Shown here in pieces: positions 1-8,700 of a DNA stretch of 50,600 bases (the first letter of the stretch is position 1; every line of letters starts with the position of its first letter). Source of the stretch: Bacteroidia bacterium (GTDB lineage: Bacteria; Bacteroidota; Bacteroidia; Bacteroidales; CAJPTX01). The DNA is taken from NCBI GenBank assembly GCA_905373475.1, contig CAJPTC010000019.1:1-50600 (forward strand), given 5' to 3'. The notes under the pieces are model-generated. The model had not been told where the DNA came from and did no database searches. It was given only the letters and a program-made list of their open reading frames with translations. The position numbers and the translations under genes are program-made.

Positions 1-304
1 AGGAACTGAAGGCGAACGATGTGGATATCAAAGCTACGATGAAGTTCAAAGTAACGGCAGCTACGACGGTTACGGCGGTGTTCGGTCTTAAGACCTTTAA
101 GGTAGAGGAGAAAAAGGAAGGCAAGGGTACGCTTACTATCACGGGTTTTGAGAACCTAGAGGTAGTGCCCTATGGTACGGAGCTGACGGTAGAGGCAACG
201 CCCGATGCTGGTTACGAGCTTAAGGAACTGAAGGCGAACGATGTGGATATCAAAGCTACGATGAAGTTCAAAGTAACTGCAGCGACGACGGTTACGGCGG
301 TGTT
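1..304 (+). repeat. 222-bp direct repeat inside the T9SS cargo gene
   Basis: Bases 1-82 are nearly identical to bases 223-304, differing at a few third positions, which gives a 222-bp (74-codon) period. One complete unit (about 83-304) and the end of another are visible. The number of units in the full gene cannot be known from this window. Confidence 0.85.
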
Positions 305-575
305 TGAGAAAAAGCAAGGAAATGCAGTAGAAGATACCGTGTTGGCTAATATCACCGTAGCGCCGAACCCATTCTCCGCACAGCTGCGTATTCTGAACCC
401 TGAGGGCATCACCCTCCGCTATGAGTTGGTGAACCAGATGGGGGCAGTCCTTCGCTCGGGCGTGATAAACAGCCATGAGGAGGTAGTAGATACCGAAGCA
501 CTCCCTGCAGGGCTTTATTTGGTGCGTTTGATGGGGCAAGGAAACACGAGAAAAACAATAAAACTATCAAAATAG
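1..575 (+). CDS. T9SS-sorted surface protein with internal repeats, 3' end only (5' partial)
   Basis: The reading frame is open from base 3 at the left edge, so the true start lies outside the window. What remains is about 190 residues. First come two copies of a beta-rich repeat containing the motifs TVEATPDAGYELKEL and AATTVTAVF, of the divergent InlB B-repeat kind. A linker beginning AVEDTVLANITV follows, then a T9SS type A sorting domain with PNPFSAQLRI near its start and LPAGLYLVRL near its end. In this family the domain directs export across the outer membrane by the Por/T9SS machinery and is removed by the sortase PorU. The same AVED linker and PNPF motif recur in the proteins at 5763 and 9382, so all three share one module. 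Function of the missing N-terminal part is unknown. Confidence 0.9.
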   Translation, partial: ELKANDVDIKATMKFKVTAATTVTAVFGLKTFKVEEKKEGKGTLTITGFENLEVVPYGTELTVEATPDAGYELKELKANDVDIKATMKFKVTAATTVTAVFEKKQGNAVEDTVLANITVAPNPFSAQLRILNPEGITLRYELVNQMGAVLRSGVINSHEEVVDTEALPAGLYLVRLMGQGNTRKTIKLSK

Positions 576-598
576 CTTTTGTTGCAGTACTCTGGATG

Positions 599-640
599 TA
601 ACCCCGCCTTATTGTTGCTTTTAGCAGTAGGGCGGGGTTA
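599..640 (+). terminator. Stem-loop after the T9SS cargo gene
   Basis: Bases 599-608 pair perfectly with 631-640 (TAACCCCGCC with GGCGGGGTTA), and two more pairs extend the stem inward around an 18-nt loop. It starts 24 bases after the stop codon, as expected of a terminator, but no T-run follows, so its strength is uncertain. Confidence 0.6.
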
Positions 641-744
641 TGTCTTTGAGAGCATAAACGTCGCGCGTCGTATAGAGAAGGATTATACCAGATCGAGTAT
701 AATAGTGAGGGTGCTCTCTTTTTTAGGACAGTATCGGGTAGAAC

Positions 745-998
745 GTGAGCAAGGTAACCACTATATGAGTGGTATGTTCGATGGTTGTAGCTCGTTCAAC
801 CAATCACTCGAGGCGTGGAAGATTAACCCCATTGCCCAGTCCAATGGGCTGCGAGGAATGTTCGATAGTTCGCCCACGGCAGAACTCCCTTTCGTTGCAA
901 AGTGGCGTGAGGCAGGGTATCAATTAGATCAGATTATCGAAGAGGAGTTTATACCCGAAGAGGAGGAATACATCGAAGACGAATTGGAGGAGCAATAG
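745..998 (+). pseudogene. Truncated, frameshifted BspA-like repeat protein remnant
   Basis: Bases 745-759 encode VSKVT, the end of a 25-residue BspA-like repeat. After five bases the frame changes and continues from 765 as MSGMFDGCSSFNQSLEAW, then the capping segment ending LPFVAKWREAGYQLD and an acidic tail, with stop at 996-998. A normal repeat has VSKVTNMSGMF in one frame, so the reading frame is broken inside the repeat. Upstream of 745 there is no signal peptide, N-terminal domain or further repeat. The 3' end matches the ends of the three genes that follow and is followed by the same terminator. This is best read as the decayed 3' end of a fourth paralogue. Confidence 0.8.
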
Positions 999-1020
999 AA
1001 CATAAAGGTTAGTGTGTTGA

Positions 1021-1055
1021 AAAGGTTCGTTGTGGAAACGCTACGAACCTTTTTT
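1021..1055 (+). terminator. Rho-independent terminator, copy 1 of a repeated cassette
   Basis: AAAGGTTCGT (1021-1030) pairs with ACGAACCTTT and is followed by a T-run. Nearly the same sequence, including the loop GTGGAAACGCT, recurs after each BspA-like gene at about 2074, 3252 and 5561. Confidence 0.9.
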
Positions 1056-1105
1056 ATGACCTTGGTAGTGTAGATTGTAAAACAGAATAAACAACTGAAA
1101 GCGAG

Positions 1106-2027
1106 ATGAGAAGGATATTTCTATTCGTTGTGTTTAGTGTAATGTTGCTCTCTTTGTGGGGGTGTAATAGTTCTACGCAATCGCAAAACCATGAAGCAAC
1201 AATAGAGCAAGCCGCATCTACGAACCGTCCCTTCATCACGAAGTGGCAAGGAACGGCTGGGAAAGAGCTCCTTGGGGACGTATACCCTAACGTGGTACAA
1301 CGAGGCAACCCCCAATGAACGACACTCCGAACAAGTGACAGTGACGACATTTCTAAAAAAAGGTGAGTATGAGAGAGCGTCCCCTTACATTTTCACGACT
1401 CCAACAGATGGTGTCTATGTGGTAGAAGCTGGTCCAGAGGGTGTGGAAGGGATGTTGATGTTGTTTGACTATGCTGAAATTTTTTCAATGAAGCTCCTCT
1501 CTGTAGTACAGTTTGGCGATGTGGTATGGAAGAGACTACAGAGCGCATTTCATAATTGCTCGGATATGCGTTTTGAGGAAGGGATCGATATCCCCAATCT
1601 AAGTCAATGTACGAACTTAAGTTGGATGTTTACTGGTTGCGAGAGCTTCAATCACCCCTTAGGGAGCTGGGATGTGAGCCAAGTAACCTTGATGACGGGT
1701 ATGTTCGCTGGTTGCCGCTCATTTAACCAACCACTGGAAAAGTGGGATGTCAGTAAAGTAACTGGTATGTCTGATATGTTTACAGATTGTACGGCTTTCA
1801 ATCAACCCTTGGCACAATGGGATGTTGCGAATGTAAAAGACATGTCTAGGATGTTTTACGGCTGTAGCTCGTTCAATCAGTCCCTCGAGGCATGGAACAT
1901 TAACCCTCTTGCACACTCCGAGGGCATGGTGGGAATGTTTAATGATTCGCCCGCTGCAGAACTCCCCTTTGTTGCAAAGTGGCGTGCCGCAGGGTGTGAC
2001 ATAGATATGTACGAAGAGATGCAGTAG
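1106..2027 (+). pseudogene. BspA-like (DUF285) repeat lipoprotein gene with a frameshift
   Basis: The 5' part (1106 to about 1265) encodes a lipoprotein signal peptide with lipobox SLWGC (Cys20) and the conserved start of the mature protein, FITKWQGTAGKEL. The frame then changes, and from about 1272 the rest of the paralogue follows (GTYTLTWYNEATP, five 25-residue repeats with MxxMFxxCxxFNQ, and cap LPFVAKWRAAGC). Compared with the intact gene at 2161, 11 bases are missing at the junction (about 1265-1275), removing roughly the KIPI segment. Adding 11 bases back restores a single frame of 311 codons. Translation as it stands stops at 1318. It could be a pseudogene or an off-state allele restorable by recombination with the neighbouring copy. 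A sequencing error is unlikely to remove 11 bases. Confidence 0.85.
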
Positions 2028-2073
2028 CTAGACGATCATTACTTGAAATAGCGGAGTAATAGGGTATGTGTAC

Positions 2074-2109
2074 AAAGGTTCGTGGTGAAAAAAGCTACGA
2101 ACCTTTTTT
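2074..2109 (+). terminator. Rho-independent terminator, copy 2 of the cassette
   Basis: AAAGGTTCGT (2074-2083) pairs with ACGAACCTTT (2097-2106) and is followed by T residues. It lies after the frameshifted BspA-like gene and before the next copy. Confidence 0.88.
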
Positions 2110-2160
2110 ATTACCTTGGTCGCGTAAAATTGTAAAACAAAATAAACAACCGAAAGAGAG

Positions 2161-3231
2161 ATGAAAAGAATACTTCTTTTCGTATTACTTAGTTCTGTAC
2201 TGCTGGCTTTGTGGGGGTGTAACGAGAAACAAACAGCTCGCCCCTTTATCACAAAATGGAAGGGCAAGGCTGGGCAGGAGCTTAAGATTCCCATCTTAGG
2301 GACGTATACCCTAACGTGGTACAACGAAGCAACGCCCGAAGATCGGCACACCGAACAAGTGACCATAACCGCTTACATGGGCGAGAATGGTTTTGAGGAA
2401 GCGACTCCTTATATCTTAATCCCTCCTACCGACGGCATCTATGTGGTAGAAGCAGGTCCTGAAGGTGTAGAGGGCATGTTGATGTCGTTTGAAAACAGTT
2501 TCGAATATGGCCATACGCTCCTCACAGTCGTACAGTTTGGCGACGTGGTGTGGAAGAGGTTGCATTATGCATTTAGCTGGTGTGTAAACATGCGTTTTTA
2601 TGAAGGAATTGATACACCCAATCTCAGCCAATGTACCAGTCTTAAGGGGATGTTCCAATGGTGTAAGTCATTCAATTCTCCCCTAGCGAATTGGGATGTG
2701 AGCAAAATAACCAATATGAACAGTATGTTCGAGACCTGCGAAAATTTCAACCAACCCCTAGAAAGCTGGGATGTAAGCCATGTAACCGATATGTCGCGAA
2801 TGTTTGCGGAGTGCAGCTCCTTTAACCAACCACTGGCAAAGTGGGATGTCAGTAAAGTGAACGATATGAGCGGTATGTTCGCCAATTGCGAGAGCTTCAA
2901 TCAACCTTTAGGGAGCTGGGATGTAAGCCAAGTAACCCAAACGTCGGGGATGTTCTTTGATTGCGCTCTCTTCAATCAGCCCTTAGATCAATGGAATGTG
3001 GAGAAGGTTACAGATATGTGTGGTATGTTTTTCAAGTGTACCTCGTTTAACCAGTCCCTCGAGGCATGGAAGATTAACCCCCTAGCATACACCGAGGGAA
3101 TGCAGGGCATGTTCGTAGCTTCACCCGCAGCCGAACTCCCTTTTGTTGCAAAGTGGCGCGAAGCAGGCTGTCAATTAGACGACGTTGACGAGGATATGGA
3201 TCCTGAGGAGGAATACATAACAGAGGAGTAA
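2161..3231 (+). CDS. BspA-like (DUF285) 25-residue-repeat surface lipoprotein
   Basis: A 356-residue protein with a lipoprotein signal peptide (lipobox ALWGC, Cys20), so probably anchored in the outer membrane. A conserved N-terminal region starting RPFITKWKG spans about residues 27-150. It is followed by about seven repeats of 25 residues with the core MxxMFxxCxxFNQPLxxWDVSxVT, a cap ending LPFVAKWREAGC, and an acidic tail. The repeats match the family known as DUF285, or BspA family leucine-rich repeat surface protein (26-residue Listeria/Mycoplasma type). Members are cell-surface proteins, some of them adhesins; binding partners here are unknown. A weak -7 match TACCTTGG lies at 2112-2119. 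It is the only intact lipoprotein copy of the cluster. Confidence 0.9.
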   Translation: MKRILLFVLLSSVLLALWGCNEKQTARPFITKWKGKAGQELKIPILGTYTLTWYNEATPEDRHTEQVTITAYMGENGFEEATPYILIPPTDGIYVVEAGPEGVEGMLMSFENSFEYGHTLLTVVQFGDVVWKRLHYAFSWCVNMRFYEGIDTPNLSQCTSLKGMFQWCKSFNSPLANWDVSKITNMNSMFETCENFNQPLESWDVSHVTDMSRMFAECSSFNQPLAKWDVSKVNDMSGMFANCESFNQPLGSWDVSQVTQTSGMFFDCALFNQPLDQWNVEKVTDMCGMFFKCTSFNQSLEAWKINPLAYTEGMQGMFVASPAAELPFVAKWREAGCQLDDVDEDMDPEEEYITEE

Positions 3232-3251
3232 TAGCAATACGTAGAGTATTG

Positions 3252-3287
3252 AAAAGGTTTGTGGTGGAAACGCTACGAACTTTTTTG
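3252..3287 (+). terminator. Rho-independent terminator, copy 3 of the cassette
   Basis: AAAAGGTTTGT pairs with ACGAACTTTTT with two G-T pairs, and a T-run follows. The loop GTGGAAACGCT is the same as in copies 1 and 4. Confidence 0.85.
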
Positions 3288-3639
3288 TTTCTAACTTAAT
3301 TCTCATATTCCCTAGCGTAAAGAGTTTTACTCTGTCGGTCTGCGCCTTGAGCTAAAAAGACTCACCCATTTCACGCGTTCAAATTGACCCTTGCCGAGTG
3401 GCGCAAAGCGTGTAATATTAGCCCAATGTGAAACATTGGTCTAATGTCATGCAAAACCACAAATCCTCCCATATTACAGTATAATTTGTTTTACCTATGA
3501 AATATTGCTAATTATCTGTTAATCAAACTATTTTAGAAAAGAATATAGGCTACTATCCTCCCACTAAGCAACGTAACTGTTCCTCTTAACACTTATTTTA
3601 CAGTTCTTTGTATGAAATAATTTGTAGATAGTTGCAACG
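3288..3639 (+). other. Gene-free spacer before the large BspA-like gene
   Basis: No credible gene is present. Around 3389-3418 one frame reads LAEWRKACNIS, faintly like the LPFVAKWREAGCQLD cap of the BspA-like genes, and could be a decayed trace of another copy. A short stem-loop, CCAATGT-GAA-ACATTGG, lies at 3423-3439. The AT-rich end (3480-3639) presumably holds the promoter, but I see no clean TAnnTTTG match. Confidence 0.5.
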
Positions 3640-5523
3640 ATGAAAAGAATAATATTACTCCTCGGGACACTCCTAGCCGCATTGTGGCTGGCGAGTGCGA
3701 GCTATGCAGAGAGCAAACCCTTTATTACGAAGTGGAAAGGAGAGGCTGGTAAAGAATTGAAAATTCCGATCTTCGGAACGAATTACAAGTTGGTCATTAA
3801 GAAGGCTTCGGACAATACCGAGATAAAAACAGAGAATTCGCTTACAATTACTGAGGATGACAACTTCTACATCTATACGCCCACCAAAGATGGCGAATTA
3901 CTTGTAGAAGCAGGTCCTGAAGGAGTGGAGTATATACGTTTTGTACGGGAGAAGGAAAAACGTGGCAGCGCTGAGAACTTGCTAATCGTAGAACGGTTTG
4001 GTTTTGTGGCTTGGAAAAGTATGTCTCGGGCTTTTGCCTACTGCAAGAATATGCAGTTTGCCACCACAGTGGATACACCTGATTTGAGTAGTGTGAAGGA
4101 TATGTCAAACATGTTCTGTGAGTGTTCTGCTTTCAACCAAGGTATTAATAATTGGAATGTTAGCAAGGTAACCAATATGGAGAACATGTTCAGTTGGTGT
4201 TTTTCTTTCAATCAACCACTAGAAAAGTGGAATGTTAGCAAGGTAACCAATATGGAGGGCATGTTCTATTGGTGTTCTGCTTTCAACCAACCCCTAGCAA
4301 ATTGGGATGTCAGCAATGTGAGTAATATGAACCGTATGTTCCGCGCTTGCCAAAGTTTCAATCAACCATTAGAAAAGTGGAATGTAAGCAAAGTGACTAA
4401 TATGGGTATGATGTTCACTGATTGCCGCTCCTTTAACCAACCCCTAGCAAAGTGGGATGTCAGCAGTGTGACTAATATGAGTCTGATGTTCACTGATTGC
4501 CGCTCCTTTAACCAACCCCTAGCAAAGTGGAGCGTTAGTAATGTAACCCACATGCTTGGCATGTTCAGTGGTTGTTCTGCTTTCAATCAACCCCTAGCAA
4601 ATTGGGATGTCTGCAAAGTGACTAATATGAGCGAAATGTTCGCTAATTGCAGCTCTTTTAACCAACCCCTAGCAAACTGGGATGTCTGCAAAGTGACTAA
4701 TATGCGCGAAATGTTCGCTAATTGCAGCTCTTTTAACCAACCCCTAGCAAATTGGGATGTAAGCAATGTGAAAGGTATGAGCGGTATGAGCGGTATGTTT
4801 CGCGGTTGTTCTGCTTTCAATCAACCCCTAGCAAATTGGGATGTTGGCAAAGTGACTAATATGAGCGGAATGTTCGCTAATTGCAGCTCTTTTAACCAAT
4901 CACTGGAAAATTGGGATGTCAGCAGTGTGACTAATATGCGCGAAATGTTTGCTAATTGCAGCTCTTTTAACCAACCTCTAGCAAAGTGGGATGTTAGCAA
5001 TGTGAGAGGTATGAGCGGTATGAGCGGAATGTTCGCTAATTGCAGATCCTTTAACCAATCACTGGGAAATTGGGATGTCAGCAGTGTGACTAATATGAGC
5101 GAAATGTTTGCTAATTGCAGCTCTTTTAACCAATCACTGGCAAAGTGGGATGTCAGCAGTGTGACTAATATGAGCGGAATGTTCCGCGGTTGCAGCTCCT
5201 TTAACCAATCACTGGCAAAGTGGGATGTCAGCAAAGTGACTAATATGAGAGAAATGTTTGCTAATTGCAGATCCTTTAATCAATCACTAGAAAAGTGGGA
5301 CGTTAGCAAAGTGACTAATATGAGCGAAATGTTCCGCGGTTGCACCTTGTTCAACCAGTCCCTCGAGACATGGAAGATTAACCCCCTTGCCTACTCAAAT
5401 GGGATGCGCGTGATGTTCTTTGGTACACCTGCAGCAGAACTCCCTTTCGTTGCAAAGTGGCGCGCTGCAGGGTGTAACTTAGATGATTATGAGGAGGAGG
5501 ATGTTTACTTTATAATAGAATAG
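3640..5523 (+). CDS. Large BspA-like (DUF285) repeat protein with 17 repeats
   Basis: A 627-residue exported protein. The N-terminus (LLGTLLAALWLASASYA, then ESKPF) is a signal peptidase I type signal and lacks the lipobox cysteine of the two neighbours, so the mature protein is not lipid-anchored. The conserved segment FITKWKGEAGKELKIPIFG follows. Then come 17 repeats of 25 residues (MxxMFxxCxxFNQPLxxWDVSxVTN) from about residue 155 to 585, a cap with LPFVAKWRAAGC, and an acidic tail. Units 9 and 12 each carry one extra three-residue GMS insertion. No T9SS sorting domain is visible, so how it reaches or stays on the surface is unclear. Function is likely surface adhesion or interaction, by family. 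The repeats are close to identical in DNA. Confidence 0.9.
   Translation: MKRIILLLGTLLAALWLASASYAESKPFITKWKGEAGKELKIPIFGTNYKLVIKKASDNTEIKTENSLTITEDDNFYIYTPTKDGELLVEAGPEGVEYIRFVREKEKRGSAENLLIVERFGFVAWKSMSRAFAYCKNMQFATTVDTPDLSSVKDMSNMFCECSAFNQGINNWNVSKVTNMENMFSWCFSFNQPLEKWNVSKVTNMEGMFYWCSAFNQPLANWDVSNVSNMNRMFRACQSFNQPLEKWNVSKVTNMGMMFTDCRSFNQPLAKWDVSSVTNMSLMFTDCRSFNQPLAKWSVSNVTHMLGMFSGCSAFNQPLANWDVCKVTNMSEMFANCSSFNQPLANWDVCKVTNMREMFANCSSFNQPLANWDVSNVKGMSGMSGMFRGCSAFNQPLANWDVGKVTNMSGMFANCSSFNQSLENWDVSSVTNMREMFANCSSFNQPLAKWDVSNVRGMSGMSGMFANCRSFNQSLGNWDVSSVTNMSEMFANCSSFNQSLAKWDVSSVTNMSGMFRGCSSFNQSLAKWDVSKVTNMREMFANCRSFNQSLEKWDVSKVTNMSEMFRGCTLFNQSLETWKINPLAYSNGMRVMFFGTPAAELPFVAKWRAAGCNLDDYEEEDVYFIIE
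4102..5394 (+). repeat. 75-bp coding tandem repeat array, 17 units
   Basis: Units begin with ATG at 4102 and the seventeenth begins at 5320. The distance of 1218 bases equals 16 times 75 plus two 9-bp insertions. Later units (about 4600 onward) are the most alike, with whole stretches identical over several tens of bases, which suggests recent expansion or gene conversion. Confidence 0.92.
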
Positions 5524-5560
5524 AAATGAAGGAATAACCACACATAAAGAGTAAACGTTG

Positions 5561-5597
5561 AAAAGGTTCGTGGTGGAAACGCTACGAACCTTTTTTT
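5561..5597 (+). terminator. Rho-independent terminator, copy 4 of the cassette
   Basis: AAAAGGTTCGT (5561-5571) pairs with ACGAACCTTTT and is followed by seven T residues. It separates the BspA-like cluster from the C10 peptidase gene. Confidence 0.9.
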
Positions 5598-5762
5598 ATG
5601 GATATTATCGTCTCCCACCAAAGAGCGGATTTTGTTATTTATCATTGCGCGTTGAGTGTTCGTCATAAGATGCGCAACAATGTTGCATTGCATCGTGTTT
5701 TCTGAAACGACAGGGCGCAATTCTTGTGTGCCTCTGTTGTGTATGAAAACCAAATAGCGAGG

Positions 5763-8700
5763 ATGAGAAGATATATCGGTGTACTGATAGTGCTATGTAC
5801 GTTGTTTTCGTTGTCGGCGTGGGCGTTGCCTGTGTCGTTACAAGAAGCCGAAGTGTTGGCAAATAAACATTGGGAAAGTGTAAACCGTTTGCGAGGCGAA
5901 AGCCACCTGGCACTCTTATACACAAGTTCGGGGGCTCCTGTGCGAGGCGCGAACGATAACAAGGACTATTACGTTTTTGGTAACCGAAGTGGTGTCGGTT
6001 TTGTTGTTGTGGCAGGGGATGATGCGCTCCCCTCAGTACTAGGGTATTCTACCAATTCTAGTTTTTCTGCCTCCAGTTTGCCTTCTGAACTGAAAGTGTG
6101 GCTCGATGGCTATGCGTTGTGGGGACAGCAAGTGCGCAAGGGCATTATACAACCCTCTGAAAAGCTGCTGCGTGACCCTAGTGCCGCAGTAGAGCCTTTG
6201 CTTGGCAACTTAATCTGGGGGCAAGGGACGCCTTACAATAACAAGACTCCTGGGTTAACAGGTTGTGTGGCTACTGCAATGACACAAATTATGCGTTACT
6301 ACGCTTGGCCAAAGAGAGGGCAGGGGATAGTAAAATTCAAGGACAGTGAAGAGACGCTAGATCTTTCTACCCATACCTACGCGTGGGACAAGATGTTAAA
6401 TTCCTACACCACGTCCTCTACACCAGAGCAACAAGATGCTGTAGCCACGCTTATGCACGACTTCGGGCGTGCTGCTCAAATGAATTACTCAAGTGGTGGG
6501 AGTGGTGCAACCTCTGTAAATGCTTTTACGGCGCTGATTCGGAATTTTGATTACAGCAAGACGCTGCGTCGTGTGGAACAGATCCATTACAGCTTTAGCG
6601 ATTGGCAAGCGTTGCTTCTGAGCGAATTGCAGGCGAAGCGACCTGTATATTATTCGGGCAATACCTACAATAATCAGCCGCATGCTTTTGTTTGTGACGG
6701 TTATGACGGTAAGGGGTATTTTCACTTCAATTGGGGAGGTAATGGGGCTTCGGATGGCTTTTTCGCTCTGAATGCCCTCAATATCCAAGAGCTGAATCAT
6801 ACCAACAATAGTAATCCTGGCTATAGCTTTTCCGTCTCTGATATGATTATTGGTATTCAGCCTTCGGTACTTGCTCCGTTGGATGAATATCCGCTCAATT
6901 TTACCTGCGCGCGTTTCGAGGCAAAAGAAGGTACATACACAAAGTCCGAATCGGTAGAATGTACAGTTCGTGGGTTGGAAAATGCAGCTTATCCTACATT
7001 GACGCTCACGGCAGGGCTACGGGTTCTGGATGAGACAGGCAAAACAATTCGTGAAATTGCCTCGACAGATGCTCCTGAGAAGTTAGAGTCGGGACAGATC
7101 ATCCACGTTACCAACATTCGTTTGCCATGGGCAGAGCTTCCCAAAGGGAAGTATACAGTAGCGCCTTTAGCTTATATTCCCGAGGGGAAGAAGTTTTATA
7201 CAGCTCGTCTGAATTGGCGGTCACCTGTTTTCGAGTTGACTGTGGATGAAAATAAGCTTGTGGTTAAGGAGGTGACTCCACAGCCGAGGCTTAAAATGGA
7301 GTGGATGCCCAAACAGATGTACAGTGGTGTGAATAATCATTGCACGCTACGTGTAACGAATGTAGGGACACGAGATTATAACGGCATCGTAATGGTACTT
7401 TTCGATAAAAGTGCTGCGGAGCCATCATTAACCAATTTGCGTTATTCTGATATCACTTATCGCGCTACCATACGTGTATCGCCTGGCGAGAAGCAAGAAT
7501 ATCGTTTTGATGCGTTTGGTCCGTTAGCGCAAGCGAAATATGTGCACTTCTTCTATGACAAGACCAATAACGAAGGAGGTGTCGTACCACTTAAGCCAAG
7601 TAACAATAGCGGTGTTGTCTCACCTCAATTTTACCCTAAAGATTGGGCAGGAGTACAAGAAGTAGAATTGGTCGATTCGTATAGTTTCGGTGAAGTACTC
7701 AGTACACAGGGGGTACAGCCGACCACAATACAACAAAACGAATACCTGACGAGCCATTTTGAGTTCTCTGTAAAAGAGCCAACCAAGGGGGCTCGTTTGT
7801 GGCTGAATGTTTATCTCCGTCAAGGAAATGAAACAAAGAGTTCCTTTGATGCGGGCACAGTGAATATTTTACCAGGGGAGACGCAGAAGGTCTCCATCCC
7901 ACAAATTATCAAGCTAGCCCCAGGCGAGTACGAATATGCGCTTTCTATCTCAATTCCTGTAGAGGGTAAATGGCAACATCTGCGCTATGAGAAGTTTACG
8001 TTTACAGTGCTTGAGGGGACAGGGCAACTACCCATTCCACCGTATGCTCAATCTGAACCGAAGCCAAAGTATACCGTTCATGCACCCGTTGTAGAAAATA
8101 CGGAAGGAGGCTCATGTACCATTACACGTCTTGATGGGCAAGCACTCAATTACGGTGAGCAAGTGGAAGAAGGTACACTTCTAAAAGTTGAGGTTGTACC
8201 TAATACGGGGTGGACTATTGTGAAAAAAGAGGTAAAGGGGGTAACCCTAGAGGGAAGCGCCTACAAGGTGATGGGCGATGTGCATGTTGCTGTAAAGTTT
8301 GTAAAAGAGACTACGCCACAACCCCCTGTAGGTGATAGTTACAAGTATTTGGGGCTTACAGTGGAAGGGAATGGAAATGTGCGTGTGATGTCTGGAATGC
8401 ACATTATGGAGCAAGGCGAAAGTGTTGAAAAAGGAAAAAAAATAAAATTGGTTGTAACGCCTGAGGATGGCTGGGAGATACTACCACAGAATATTACAGT
8501 TTCGCCTGCTACACAAGAGGGGAGCGAGTGGTTACCAACAGGCGATTTTACGGTAAACGTAACATTTACTAAAAAGAAAAATGTAACCCCAGATGCCTCA
8601 TACAAATTCTTAGAACTAAGTGTAATTGGGAAGGGTATTGTAAAAGTACTGTGCAATGGAGAGGAAGTGCTACCGCAGGGTACAATTAAACGAGGTGAGA

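Noticed and set aside
579..744. Upstream extension of the BspA-like remnant to a start at 579
   Set aside because: This part crosses the terminator hairpin at 599-640 and shows no signal peptide or family similarity.
4362..5234. Long open frames on the minus strand across the BspA-like repeats (74 to 137 codons)
   Set aside because: They mirror the 75-bp coding repeats, carry no protein features and vanish outside the repeats.
4102..5394. Regular repeats that might be taken for a CRISPR array
   Set aside because: The units are contiguous, in frame and lack spacers; they encode a known protein repeat.
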